A DNA stretch of 57,698 nucleotides from Clostridium polyendosporum (GTDB lineage: Bacteria; Bacillota; Clostridia; Clostridiales; Clostridiaceae): assembly GCF_018332455.1 (NCBI RefSeq), contig NZ_BOPZ01000024.1:1-57698 (forward strand). Reading direction: 5' to 3'. The notes beneath the pieces are model-generated. The model made no database searches and had not been told where the DNA came from. It saw nothing but the letters and a program-made list of their open reading frames with translations. A program made the translations under genes and the position numbers. Positions 35,059-43,360 of this stretch are shown in pieces (within the stretch, counting starts at the first letter, position 1; each line of letters opens with the position of its first letter).

Positions 35059-35672
35059 GTTATCTGGAAGAATACATGTCTTCCTATAGGCTTAATATTT
35101 TTCTTTTGAACTTGCTTCATCCAACTACAGGTCGCAGTCTGAGGGTTATAAAAAAATAATGCGTTATCTGTAGGGTCTTTACCTCTTACCGCATCAATTA
35201 CTGCAAGGTATGAGTCACTATCAGGTACCACACTAATATTTCCATTCTTTATACAGGAAAAAGCATTCTTTTGTTTGATTACTCCTTCAATGCTATTGGG
35301 AAAGGTTGCACTTACAACTCTATTTAAAATTACAGAAGCTACAGCAACTTTACCTTCGTAAGGTTCACCATGACTTTCTGCAAATACTACTTGAGACATT
35401 AAATATAAATCATCTTTAGTAATATAAACTCTTTTATTTGCATGGCTAAATACCTCAACCGCTGCTTCTTTTTCGTGATATAGTTCTTTAGCTTCGTTTG
35501 ATAAGCCTCTTCCTGACAATTTAATATTATTTAATTGCAAGTCCTTATTTAAAATTATTTTTGGGTTTTCATTCATAGGTGAACTTAGTTTTATTTCAAC
35601 TGCAAAGGCACCAACGCTGTCAATTAACAGAAAGGTTAATAAGAAAAATATATACCGTTTAATTTTACTCAT
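35052..35672 (-). CDS. Cell wall hydrolase of the SleB/CwlJ family
   Basis: The 206-residue protein begins with a signal sequence (YIFFLLTFLLIDSVGAFAVE) and ends in a Hydrolase_2 domain: LMSQVVFAESHGEPYEGKVA with the putative catalytic glutamate, VILNRVVSATFPNSI and DALFFYNP-like DNALFFYNP. SleB-type enzymes are lytic transglycosylases acting on spore cortex; vegetative or sporulation roles are both possible here because the N-terminal peptidoglycan-binding domain is missing. An in-frame start 15 codons earlier is rejected because AAAAGGAGG sits before MSKIKRYIFF. Confidence 0.88.
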   Translation of the reverse strand: MSKIKRYIFFLLTFLLIDSVGAFAVEIKLSSPMNENPKIILNKDLQLNNIKLSGRGLSNEAKELYHEKEAAVEVFSHANKRVYITKDDLYLMSQVVFAESHGEPYEGKVAVASVILNRVVSATFPNSIEGVIKQKNAFSCIKNGNISVVPDSDSYLAVIDAVRGKDPTDNALFFYNPQTATCSWMKQVQKKNIKPIGRHVFFQITK

Positions 35673-35682
35673 AAAAAACCTC

Positions 35683-35720
35683 CTTTTGGTGTTACCCTCC
35701 CAACGTAGTGTAACCAAAAG
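35683..35720 (-). promoter_or_regulatory. Hairpin overlapping the ribosome-binding site of the SleB-family gene
   Basis: On the minus-strand mRNA CTTTTGGTTAC pairs with GTAACACCAAAAG, leaving one bulged base. The 3' arm takes in the first bases of the AAAAGGAGG ribosome-binding site. It could limit translation, or act as a weak terminator for the upstream gene because TTTTTT follows GGAGG. Confidence 0.5.
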
Positions 35721-35740
35721 AAGAAGTTTAATACATATTT

Positions 35741-36700
35741 TTAATCATTATTCCTATATTTACTATAACTAGCTTCAAATTTTTCAATGGTTAATTTAAG
35801 ATCTTTGTATTTAGAAAAAGTATCATCAAAATCTTCAAGAGAGTTTGGATTATCTTTAACAATATTTATAAGAGAGGTGATATATAAGTTATAGATTTTC
35901 AAGGTATCTTCAAAATCACTAAAGCACTCTATAGCATCAGCAGGAACAGAAATAGCATAAAAAGATTTTTTTAAATCTTCAAATATTACACTTTTACTAT
36001 TTACATCATCAATTATAGTAACAAAACTTCTTTTTTCATTAAGAGTTCTTTCAATAGCAGGAGATAAATCTTCAATTAAAGGTACGAACTTATTTATACA
36101 TTCATCCAGTGCGATTAAAAAATCATTTTTTTGGTCATTCTTTATATCAGAATCCCTATTTAGTTTTATTATTTGATTTATATAAAAAGAAACATTAGAA
36201 AAGAACTTAGTAAAGTTTTGAGATTGAACTAAGGGGAGATTATCTTTTTTACATAGTGAATAATATTTCAAACAATCCTTTTCATACTTGTTTATATTTT
36301 CAAGTGAAGTTGCTATATCTTTAGATGTAGGAGATTTTATAATAGCCAATGTCTGCTCATAAAGTCTTAAGTTATTAGAGATACCAAGCATAAAGTTTTT
36401 GTAAGTAGATATATACCTTTTTGAAGGAGATATAGTATCTAACTTATTTTTTGCCTTTAGTAGTTTGTCTAAATTATCTGTAAGAAGGCTTATAGAAGTT
36501 TCTGTATCTATAGTATTTCCGTTAATAGAATCTTTTAAAGAATCATTTATTTTGGTAACTTCTTTGCTTAAAGCTTTCATTTGTTTATAGTCTGGAAATA
36601 ACTGATCTTGAATAAAAAAGTACGATAGAACAAGTAATATAAATAAGGCAAATGCCAAGAAAACTTTAGGTTTCATAAATTTTTCAAGCTTTTCATACAT
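35741..36700 (-). CDS. Membrane-anchored helical protein of unknown function
   Basis: I do not recognise this 319-residue protein. One membrane segment lies near the N-terminus (VFLAFALFILLVLSYFFI, about 13-30). The remainder is mostly polar and helical, rich in Lys, Asp and Asn, and would lie outside the cell. It has two cysteines in KYYSLCKK and DECINKF and one in DAIECF, with no known motif. AAGGAGGGAC precedes the ATG. The SleB-family gene starts 68 bases downstream and may share its transcript. Confidence 0.75.
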   Translation of the reverse strand: MYEKLEKFMKPKVFLAFALFILLVLSYFFIQDQLFPDYKQMKALSKEVTKINDSLKDSINGNTIDTETSISLLTDNLDKLLKAKNKLDTISPSKRYISTYKNFMLGISNNLRLYEQTLAIIKSPTSKDIATSLENINKYEKDCLKYYSLCKKDNLPLVQSQNFTKFFSNVSFYINQIIKLNRDSDIKNDQKNDFLIALDECINKFVPLIEDLSPAIERTLNEKRSFVTIIDDVNSKSVIFEDLKKSFYAISVPADAIECFSDFEDTLKIYNLYITSLINIVKDNPNSLEDFDDTFSKYKDLKLTIEKFEASYSKYRNND

Positions 36701-37039
36701 AGCATGTCCCTCCTTTTTAATAGATTTATATTCAAAGTAGTATATGATAATTACACGATATTATAATATAATACGTAAATATACCTCGGGTACCAAAATA
36801 AAACTTAAATGGATTTATTTTAAAGATGGTTTCTGGATAAAATAACTGGGTTATATTTTTACTTAAAAAATAATAGTAAATTTATAATTTTATTTTATAA
36901 GTTTATATTAAGAGGTAAATAATTGGTGTATAATTTAAATATATAAATAAGGCTATTACTTAAAAGTTAATGTTATTTGCCTAGATATTCATAAATCTTA
37001 AATTTGCTTATTTTAGTAGGATATTAGAGGTGACTGAAG
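36701..37039. other. Divergent AT-rich gap before cdaA
   Basis: These 339 bases carry the ribosome-binding sites of the two divergent genes. A TATAAT at 36929-36934 could be a -10 for cdaA, but no good -35 is found. No gene is seen. Confidence 0.6.
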
Positions 37040-37894
37040 ATGCAGGAATTTTTTAGAATGATAATAAATACAGTAAAAAATATATCAATATGGTCAGTTT
37101 TGGATATCCTAGTGGTTTCATACATCTTCTTTAAAGGATATATGCTCATAAAAGAAACAAGAGCAGAACAACTTCTAAAAGGAATAATACTTATCTTAGT
37201 TTTAATACCTATAAGCTATCTCTTAAGGTTAGATATGCTTTACTTTATATTAAGTAAAACTATCACAATAGGAGTTTTAACAATTATAATTATTTTTCAA
37301 CCAGAAATAAGAAGAGCGTTAGAACACATAGGACGAACGGCTTTCGAAGATATACACATTATACAAGATGATGAAACCTTGGATAGAGTTGTAACTGAAA
37401 TTGTTACAGCAGTAGATAATATGTCATATTTAAAAACAGGAGCTTTAATTGCTATAGAACAAAGTACAGGTCTTGGAGAAATTACATCAAATGGAACAGA
37501 ATTAGATGCAAAGGTTTCTTCAGGTCTATTAGAAAATATATTTGTGGAAAATACACCTCTTCATGATGGTGCAACTATTATAAGAAACGATAGAATATCA
37601 GCTGCAGGATGTGTTCTTCCATTAACAAGTAATAATAATATAAATAAGAAACTTGGAACAAGACATAGAGCAGCTATTGGACTTTCAGAAAATTCTGATG
37701 CTATTATCATAGTGGTTTCTGAAGAAACAGGAACCGTCTCCCTTGCTGTAAATGGAAGATTAACGAGAAATTATGATAGAGATAAGCTTAAAAATATTCT
37801 TCTTAAGATAATGATAAATAGGAGAAGTAAGAGGGTTAAAACAATAGGGGAAAGGGTGAAAGCATGGATAGCAAAGCTAAAAATAAAGAAATAA
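37040..37894 (+). CDS. cdaA: Diadenylate cyclase CdaA (c-di-AMP synthase)
   Basis: CdaA makes the second messenger c-di-AMP from two ATP and is essential in many Firmicutes for potassium and osmotic control. The 284-residue protein has three N-terminal membrane helices (about 20-85). The DAC domain follows with the catalytic DGA at 176-178 (TPLHDGATII) and RHR at 208-210 (GTRHRAAIGL). AGAGGTGA precedes ATG 37040. cdaR overlaps its end by 31 bases. Confidence 0.97.
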   Translation: MQEFFRMIINTVKNISIWSVLDILVVSYIFFKGYMLIKETRAEQLLKGIILILVLIPISYLLRLDMLYFILSKTITIGVLTIIIIFQPEIRRALEHIGRTAFEDIHIIQDDETLDRVVTEIVTAVDNMSYLKTGALIAIEQSTGLGEITSNGTELDAKVSSGLLENIFVENTPLHDGATIIRNDRISAAGCVLPLTSNNNINKKLGTRHRAAIGLSENSDAIIIVVSEETGTVSLAVNGRLTRNYDRDKLKNILLKIMINRRSKRVKTIGERVKAWIAKLKIKK

Positions 37895-39078
37895 TAGTTA
37901 GAGTAGTATGCTTAATTCTTTCCTTTGGATTATGGCTTTATATGTCTAATGTTCAAAATCCTACAAGGGAATATAAACTTGACAGAGTTCCAGTAGAGAT
38001 ACTAAATGTAGACAATATTAAGGAACAAAAACTTGCTGTTTCTCCTCACCAAGAGTTTTATGTTACGTTAAACCTTGAAGGACCTGCCAATGAGATATAT
38101 AAAATAACACCAGAACAGTTCAAAATAACAGCAGATTTAAGTGCTTATGCACTAAAAAAGGGTGAAAACTCTATTCCTGTTAATATAGTAAATTATCCTA
38201 AAAGCATAAATATAAAGAATACTAATTTTCTTAGAGTAAAAATAATACTAGATGACTACGTAGAAAAAAGTATCCCAATAAAATCTGAAATAAGGATAAC
38301 TGCAAAACAGGGAACTCATACGGAGTTTCCTCAAATAAAACCTACTAATGCATTAATATCAGGTGCAGGTGAGTACGTAAACAGTGTAAAAACATTAGTA
38401 GTATCAGGAGATATAAAAAATGCTGAGAGTGATGTATCTATGTCTTTGCCTATCAAGGCTTTAGGAGAAAATAATAAAGAAATAGAGGGAGTTAATATAG
38501 ATCCTAATAATGCGGAAGCTTTAATAATTGTAAAGAAGGGAAAGTTTGTACCTGTTAATGTATCTACTATAGGAAAACTACCAGAAGGGTTAGTTTTAAG
38601 AGAGTTAAGCTCATCTACGGAAAAGGTAGAGATTGTTGGTGATGATGCTGTTTTAGATAAGATAAGTGAAGTATATACCGAACCTATAGATTTAAGTATG
38701 ATAACAGAGAGTAAGGAAATAATATCTAAGATTATGCTTCCGCAAAATGTACAATTATCGAATGAAACACAACAAGTAACAGTAAATATAATTATTAGTA
38801 CACTAGTAACGAGACAATATCAAATACCTATTACAACAAAAGGACTGGCGGATGGCTTTCAGTCTAGTGTTAATCCACAGAATATCGTTGTGGTACTCAA
38901 GGGAATTGAGGAAAATATAGCAGATTTTAAGATTGAAGATATTAAAGCTGAAGTCGATTTAACTAATTTCAAGGAAGGAGAAAACATACTTCCGGTGGTA
39001 TTAACAAATTCTAATAATAAGGTACAAGTAGTATCAGAAAAATCAGATAAGATTAAGGTAATTATATCAAAGAAATAG
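37864..39078 (+). CDS. cdaR: CdaR (YbbR-domain) regulator of CdaA
   Basis: The 404-residue protein has one N-terminal membrane helix (about 10-28, VVCLILSFGLWLYMSNVQNP) and then a series of about four extracellular YbbR repeats; the first shows PVEILNVDN and a later one YQIPITTKGLADGF. CdaR binds and modulates CdaA. The overlap with cdaA and the GGGGAAAGG-type site inside it indicate coupling. In many Firmicutes glmM follows as the third gene; here it does not, and the unit ends with a repeat element. Confidence 0.94.
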   Translation: MDSKAKNKEIIVRVVCLILSFGLWLYMSNVQNPTREYKLDRVPVEILNVDNIKEQKLAVSPHQEFYVTLNLEGPANEIYKITPEQFKITADLSAYALKKGENSIPVNIVNYPKSINIKNTNFLRVKIILDDYVEKSIPIKSEIRITAKQGTHTEFPQIKPTNALISGAGEYVNSVKTLVVSGDIKNAESDVSMSLPIKALGENNKEIEGVNIDPNNAEALIIVKKGKFVPVNVSTIGKLPEGLVLRELSSSTEKVEIVGDDAVLDKISEVYTEPIDLSMITESKEIISKIMLPQNVQLSNETQQVTVNIIISTLVTRQYQIPITTKGLADGFQSSVNPQNIVVVLKGIEENIADFKIEDIKAEVDLTNFKEGENILPVVLTNSNNKVQVVSEKSDKIKVIISKK

Positions 39079-39142
39079 TAAAACAGATTTAAGGGTTTAA
39101 GTTATGATTTGAGGAGGAATTAATAGTATATCGAATTCCTAT

Positions 39143-39262
39143 GTTGTTTAGTGTAATTTCACAAAGTGAATCTGGCTCAAGCAGATACACAACTTCATAA
39201 CTGAATTGTTAACGAGTGAAGTTATGTATCTTTAATAGACTCGATCCTATTAAATTTTATTA
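39143..39262 (+). repeat. Dispersed intergenic repeat, copy A (full length)
   Basis: Order of parts: box ATTTCACAAAGTGAA, then TCTGGCTCAAGC, a first hairpin with arms AGATACACAACTTCA (39183-39197) and TGAAGTTATGTATCT (39217-39231), and a second hairpin TTTAATAG (39231-39238)/CTATTAAA (39247-39254) followed by TTTTATT. It aligns along its length with copy B at 51533-51655. It could act as the cdaR terminator. Confidence 0.75.
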
Positions 39263-39277
39263 TTCATAAACAGCATA

Positions 39278-39598
39278 TTATTTTAGTAATGGAAAAACAT
39301 TGATGACGGGTTCTTCATAAGGATGAACCTCTTTTATTTTTTTATAAGTTTTTTCTATAAGATCTATTGAACAGCGAAATTCTATTTTATATTCATCTGC
39401 AGTGCAGAGTTTTCCTATTTCTCCTTCATAAGGATTTGATCCTTTAAGTGCTCGCCAGTTTCCTGTAACTTTTGAATAGGCCATGCAACTATCATAGTTA
39501 CCAATAGTTAGTGTACCTATTTCATTTAGGGTATTTCTGAGTTTATCTACGTACTCCTGTGGAATGTAAGTTTCAAATTTAACATCATTAAACTCCAT
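39278..39598 (-). CDS. CutA-like protein of the YqfO/COG3323 type
   Basis: The 106-residue protein resembles the CutA-fold insert of NIF3/YqfO proteins, seen in MEFNDVKFETYIPQEYVD, LTIGNYDSCMAYS and the C-terminal KEVHPYEEPVINVFPLL. Small stand-alone members of this family are common in Clostridia and their role is unknown. AAAGGAGGC lies upstream on the minus strand. It is convergent with cdaR and stands alone. Confidence 0.75.
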   Translation of the reverse strand: MEFNDVKFETYIPQEYVDKLRNTLNEIGTLTIGNYDSCMAYSKVTGNWRALKGSNPYEGEIGKLCTADEYKIEFRCSIDLIEKTYKKIKEVHPYEEPVINVFPLLK

Positions 39599-39812
39599 AT
39601 TAATGCCTCCTTTTGAGTATATATTAGAACTAATATTGAGAAGATATTACAGTAATTTGATACAAAAATCAAGGGTTACATAATAAGTAAAAAAGGAGAG
39701 TGTTAGTGGATTAATCAGATTAATTGATAAGTCAGTGGTGTACATTGTTCACAAATTATATAAGCATATGTTAAAATAAAAATTCGATATTTATAAGTTT
39801 GGAGGAATTTTT

Positions 39813-41420
39813 ATGACTATAAGAGTCAATAACATAATTTTAGATATAGATGAGGATATATCTCTTCTGGAAAAAAAGGTAGCAAAGAAGCTTAGATTAC
39901 CTATTAATGAAATAAAAAATATGAAGATAATAAAAGAATCTATAGATGCTAGAAAAAGAAATATAATTAAATTTAACTATTGTATTGACATAGAGCATGA
40001 TAATGAAACACAAATAGTAGCAAAGGCAAATGATAGAGATGTTAAGCTAGAAACAGTAATATATAATGACGAATTTCCTTTTGGGGAAAAGACTTTAGAC
40101 CATAGACCAGTAGTTGTAGGTATGGGACCTGCCGGACTTTTTGCTGCACTACTTTTAGCTAAGAAAGGATACAGACCTTTGGTATTTGAAAGAGGCGAAG
40201 CTGTGGATGAAAGAACAGCTTCTGTGGAGAAATTTTGGACTACGGGCCAATTAAATACAGAGTCAAATGTACAATTTGGGGAAGGTGGAGCAGGAACATT
40301 TTCAGATGGTAAGCTTACAACAAGAATTAAGGATACTAGATGTGACTTTATTTTAGAAGCTCTTGTTAAATCAGGAGCACCAGAAGAAATAATATATATG
40401 GGTAAACCTCATGTTGGTACTGATATATTAAAGACTGTTGTAAAGAAAATAAGAGAAGAAATAAGGTCATTAGGAGGAGAAGTACATTTCTCATCAAAGT
40501 TAGAAAAGCTTATAGAAAGGGAGGGAAAACTTGCTGGAATTATAGTAAATGGCAATGAGATATCATGTAATACCTTAATTTTAGCTATTGGTCATAGTTC
40601 AAGGGATACTTATGAAATGCTACATAAATCAAATATACATATGGAACAAAAGCCTTTTGCCATAGGGGTTAGGATAGAGCACCCTCAAAGGATGATTGAT
40701 CTTAATCAATATGGAAGATATGCAGGACACCCTAGACTAAGGGCTGCAGATTATAAATTAACTTATAATAGTAAAAGTTTTAACAGAGGAGTATATTCCT
40801 TTTGTATGTGTCCAGGTGGATTAGTAGTTGGTGCAGCATCTGAGGAGAATAGGTTAGTAGTAAATGGGATGAGTTACCACGCAAGAGATGAACAAAATGC
40901 AAACTCTGCAATAGTAGTTACTGTTGGACCTAAGGATTTCCAGGGAAGCTCACCTTTAGCAGGAATGGAATTTCAGAGACATTATGAGAGTCTTGCATAC
41001 AAACTTGGAGGTGGAAATTATACGGCACCAATTCAGCTTGTAGGAGATTTTCTTAAGGATAGAGTGTCAGAGAAACTTGGAAGTGTTACTCCATCTTATA
41101 AACCAGGATATGAATTTAGAGATTTAAGACAGTGTCTTCCTTCTTACGTAATAGAATCTCTTAAAGAAGGTATGATTGATTTTGATAGAAGAATAAAAGG
41201 CTTTGCAGACAGTGATGCAGTTATGACAGGTATAGAAACTAGGACTTCTGCTCCAGTGAGAATAGAAAGAAATGAAAAACTTCAGAGTATTTCATTAGAA
41301 GGATTATATCCAGCAGGAGAAGGTGCAGGATTTGCTGGAGGGATAGTTTCAGCAGCAGTAGATGGATTAAAGGTTGCAGAAAGCATAATGAAGGAATATT
41401 CACCATTTAAAAATTACTAA
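39813..41420 (+). CDS. FAD-dependent oxidoreductase (COG2509 type)
   Basis: The 535-residue flavoprotein has an N-terminal domain of about 95 residues with a RNA-binding-like beta-alpha pattern. The FAD fold follows (VVVGMGPAGLFAALLLAKKG, about 100-119) with FGEGGAGTFSDGKLTTR, FAIGVRIEHPQ and the C-terminal GLYPAGEGAGFAGGIVSAA. The family is annotated as uncharacterised FAD-dependent dehydrogenase; substrate unknown. GGAGGAA precedes ATG 39813. The siroheme-type protein gene starts 62 bases downstream, so electron transfer between the two is possible. Confidence 0.85.
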   Translation: MTIRVNNIILDIDEDISLLEKKVAKKLRLPINEIKNMKIIKESIDARKRNIIKFNYCIDIEHDNETQIVAKANDRDVKLETVIYNDEFPFGEKTLDHRPVVVGMGPAGLFAALLLAKKGYRPLVFERGEAVDERTASVEKFWTTGQLNTESNVQFGEGGAGTFSDGKLTTRIKDTRCDFILEALVKSGAPEEIIYMGKPHVGTDILKTVVKKIREEIRSLGGEVHFSSKLEKLIEREGKLAGIIVNGNEISCNTLILAIGHSSRDTYEMLHKSNIHMEQKPFAIGVRIEHPQRMIDLNQYGRYAGHPRLRAADYKLTYNSKSFNRGVYSFCMCPGGLVVGAASEENRLVVNGMSYHARDEQNANSAIVVTVGPKDFQGSSPLAGMEFQRHYESLAYKLGGGNYTAPIQLVGDFLKDRVSEKLGSVTPSYKPGYEFRDLRQCLPSYVIESLKEGMIDFDRRIKGFADSDAVMTGIETRTSAPVRIERNEKLQSISLEGLYPAGEGAGFAGGIVSAAVDGLKVAESIMKEYSPFKNY

Positions 41421-41481
41421 GAGTTTTAAATAATCAATAATTTGTAAGTACAATATTATTAACAGCTGAAGGAGAGATTGT

Positions 41482-42174
41482 ATGATAAAAGATCCTAAAT
41501 ATGCTGTTCTTCAAAAAGTAAGGGATAATAGAAGAACTTTTGGCATTACTCCACGTATTCCAGGAGGATTTGTAAAACCTGAAGAATTGATCAAACTAGC
41601 AGAAGTAGCACAAAAATATAATGGAACTATAAAAATAACATCTGGACAAAGAATTGCTATTTTAGGCTTAGAAGCAGATGATGTTGATAAAGTTTGGAGT
41701 GAATTGGGTATGGAGCCAGCAGTACTATCAACGTACTCTGTAAAGAATGTAGAGATGTGTCCAGCTGCATTTTGTAAGAGAGCGAAACAAAATTCTTTAA
41801 AGTTGGCAATGCATCTTGAAAAGAGATTTTATGGTGCGTCAACTCCAAATAGAACAAAAATTGGAGTAGCTGGATGTAGAAATTCTTGTACAAGTGCATA
41901 TTCAAAGGATATTGCTGTTATTGGTGATATTAAAGGGTATATAGTAGCTGTAGGTGGAAGTGCTGGTTATCATCCAAAACTTCCTAATATAATAGCTGAA
42001 AATTTATCAGAAAAAGAAGCTTATGAAATGGTTGAGTCTGTATATGAGTATTATAATAAGGAGGCTCAGTTTGGGGAAAAATTAGGTGACTTTGTTGAAA
42101 GAGTATCAGTAGAAAGTTTTAAGAATAAGGTTATAGAGATATTTAAAGATAGAATGAATAGAATAGAAAAGTGA
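41482..42174 (+). CDS. Small nitrite/sulfite reductase-like siroheme [4Fe-4S] protein
   Basis: The 230-residue protein has a ferredoxin-like half domain (GFVKPEELIKLAEVAQKYNG, ITSGQRIAILG). The siroheme and [4Fe-4S] part follows, with CPAAFC and GCRNSC holding four cysteines. It resembles the small assimilatory-type sulfite reductases of anaerobes, or one repeat of the larger enzymes. The first pair is C-x4-C rather than the C-x5-C of classical enzymes. AAGGAGAG precedes ATG 41482. The physiological substrate is uncertain. Confidence 0.82.
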   Translation: MIKDPKYAVLQKVRDNRRTFGITPRIPGGFVKPEELIKLAEVAQKYNGTIKITSGQRIAILGLEADDVDKVWSELGMEPAVLSTYSVKNVEMCPAAFCKRAKQNSLKLAMHLEKRFYGASTPNRTKIGVAGCRNSCTSAYSKDIAVIGDIKGYIVAVGGSAGYHPKLPNIIAENLSEKEAYEMVESVYEYYNKEAQFGEKLGDFVERVSVESFKNKVIEIFKDRMNRIEK

Positions 42175-42621
42175 ATAAATATTTATTTTTTGACATTTTG
42201 TGTTATCTGATTCTAGAATAAATGATTATTATATTTTTAGATGTTTTTAATATAATTATATGAAGAAGGATTGTCTCTATTTTGAGTGGAGACAATCCTT
42301 TGTTATTAGTAGAAAATTTATTTAGCAACTTTAAAAGTAATAGTAACATTTATAGAAGAACTCAGATGAAGTGGGGTACAAAAAGTATAAACTAGAAAGT
42401 ATTAAGAATAGGTACGAATAATAAGATTTTAATAGTAAAACATTTAAATAAAGGTAGAGAACTTAAAGATAGTTATGATAAACTTATGGTAGTAGTGGGA
42501 AAATGTAACCAATTAGAGCTCTGTTTTTAATAAGAACTTAGGATGTGCTAAATTTAGCTGCAAATGTAGCTTAATAAACACTATATATAACAAAATATTT
42601 ATTGTAAGAAAGGATGTTATT
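42175..42621 (+). other. Gap before ridA with possible gene remnant
   Basis: Apart from the terminator at 42266-42304, a stretch near 42400-42530 reads open for about 43 codons (for example KILIVKHLNKGRELKDSYDK) with no start and an upstream stop. It may be the trace of a lost gene. No functional gene is seen. Confidence 0.45.
42266..42304 (+). terminator. Terminator after the siroheme-type gene
   Basis: AAGGATTGTCTC (42266-42277) pairs perfectly with GAGACAATCCTT (42289-42300), followed by TGTTATT. The T-tract is short. Confidence 0.8.
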
Positions 42622-43002
42622 ATGAACAAGAAGATTATAAGTACTGAAAAGGCTCCAGCTGCTATAGGACCATATTCACAAGGAATATTAATAGGTAATA
42701 TGGTATATACCTCAGGACAAATTCCTCTAAACCCTCAAACAGGTGAAATGGTTGAAGGTATTGAAGCACAAACAAAACAATCTTTAGAAAATGTAAAGGC
42801 TATTCTTGAAGCAGCAGGTTTAGGTATGGATAAGGTTGTTAAAACTACAGTATTTCTAAGTGATATGAATAATTTTGCTAAGATGAATGAAGTATATAAA
42901 GAATTCTTTGTAACAAATTATCCGTCAAGAAGTGCTGTTGAGGTTGCAAGACTACCAAAAGATGCCCTTATTGAGATTGAGGCTATAGCTTTTGTTGAAT
43001 AA
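42622..43002 (+). CDS. ridA: RidA family enamine/imine deaminase
   Basis: RidA hydrolyses reactive 2-aminoacrylate and similar enamines released by PLP enzymes. The 126-residue protein starts [18 protein letters not shown] and has the catalytic arginine region [33 protein letters not shown] precedes ATG 42622. It is a single-gene unit closed by a perfect 15-bp stem. Confidence 0.95.
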   Translation: MNKKIISTEKAPAAIGPYSQGILIGNMVYTSGQIPLNPQTGEMVEGIEAQTKQSLENVKAILEAAGLGMDKVVKTTVFLSDMNNFAKMNEVYKEFFVTNYPSRSAVEVARLPKDALIEIEAIAFVE

Positions 43003-43022
43003 TAGTTAAAGGTAATATATTA

Positions 43023-43070
43023 AAACAGCTTAATTAAGATGTTTATTCCTTAATTAAGCTGTTTATTTTT
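43023..43070 (+). terminator. Terminator after ridA
   Basis: AAACAGCTTAATTAA (43023-43037) pairs perfectly with TTAATTAAGCTGTTT (43050-43064), followed by ATTTTT. Confidence 0.9.
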
Positions 43071-43141
43071 ACTCTATAGGAAATTATAAAATTGCTAAGG
43101 TGAGAATAACTTATAAAACAATCCACAGAGTGGACTTTTTT
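43066..43141 (+). repeat. 75-bp repeat R2, first copy
   Basis: It runs from TTTTTACTCTATAG, just after the ridA terminator, to ATCCACAGAGTGGACTTTTT. It aligns without gaps to 46116-46190. The 3' end TCCAC-AGA-GTGGA plus T-run looks like a small terminator stem. Confidence 0.75.
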
Positions 43142-43212
43142 ATTTGCTGCCATTTCACAAAGTAAAACGGGCTAAAAGTGAATAGGTTCCATACCTATTC
43201 ACTTTTATTTTT
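43141..43212 (+). repeat. Dispersed intergenic repeat, copy D
   Basis: The box TGCTGCCATTTCACAAAGTA is followed by ACGGGCT and a perfect 13-bp stem AAAAGTGAATAGG (43174-43186)/CCTATTCACTTTT (43194-43206) with a 7-base loop. It directly abuts repeat R2. Confidence 0.75.
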
Positions 43213-43360
43213 ACTATAGAAAGTACAAGATAAATTTAAATATTATAGAAAAGTATAAAGTTACCATCTAAAATTTTAAGGTTGTTACGTATATAGATAA
43301 ATAGGTTAAATTTATTATTTATATTTTGATTAAAGAAAAGTTTTATATAAGAGGTGAACT

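Larger units (their letters stand above)
43003..43360 (+). other. Repeat-filled gap between ridA and the kinase gene
   Basis: In these 358 bases the ridA terminator, repeat R2 and repeat copy D follow each other without a break. The last 150 bases are AT-rich with no clear promoter. No gene is seen. Confidence 0.7.
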
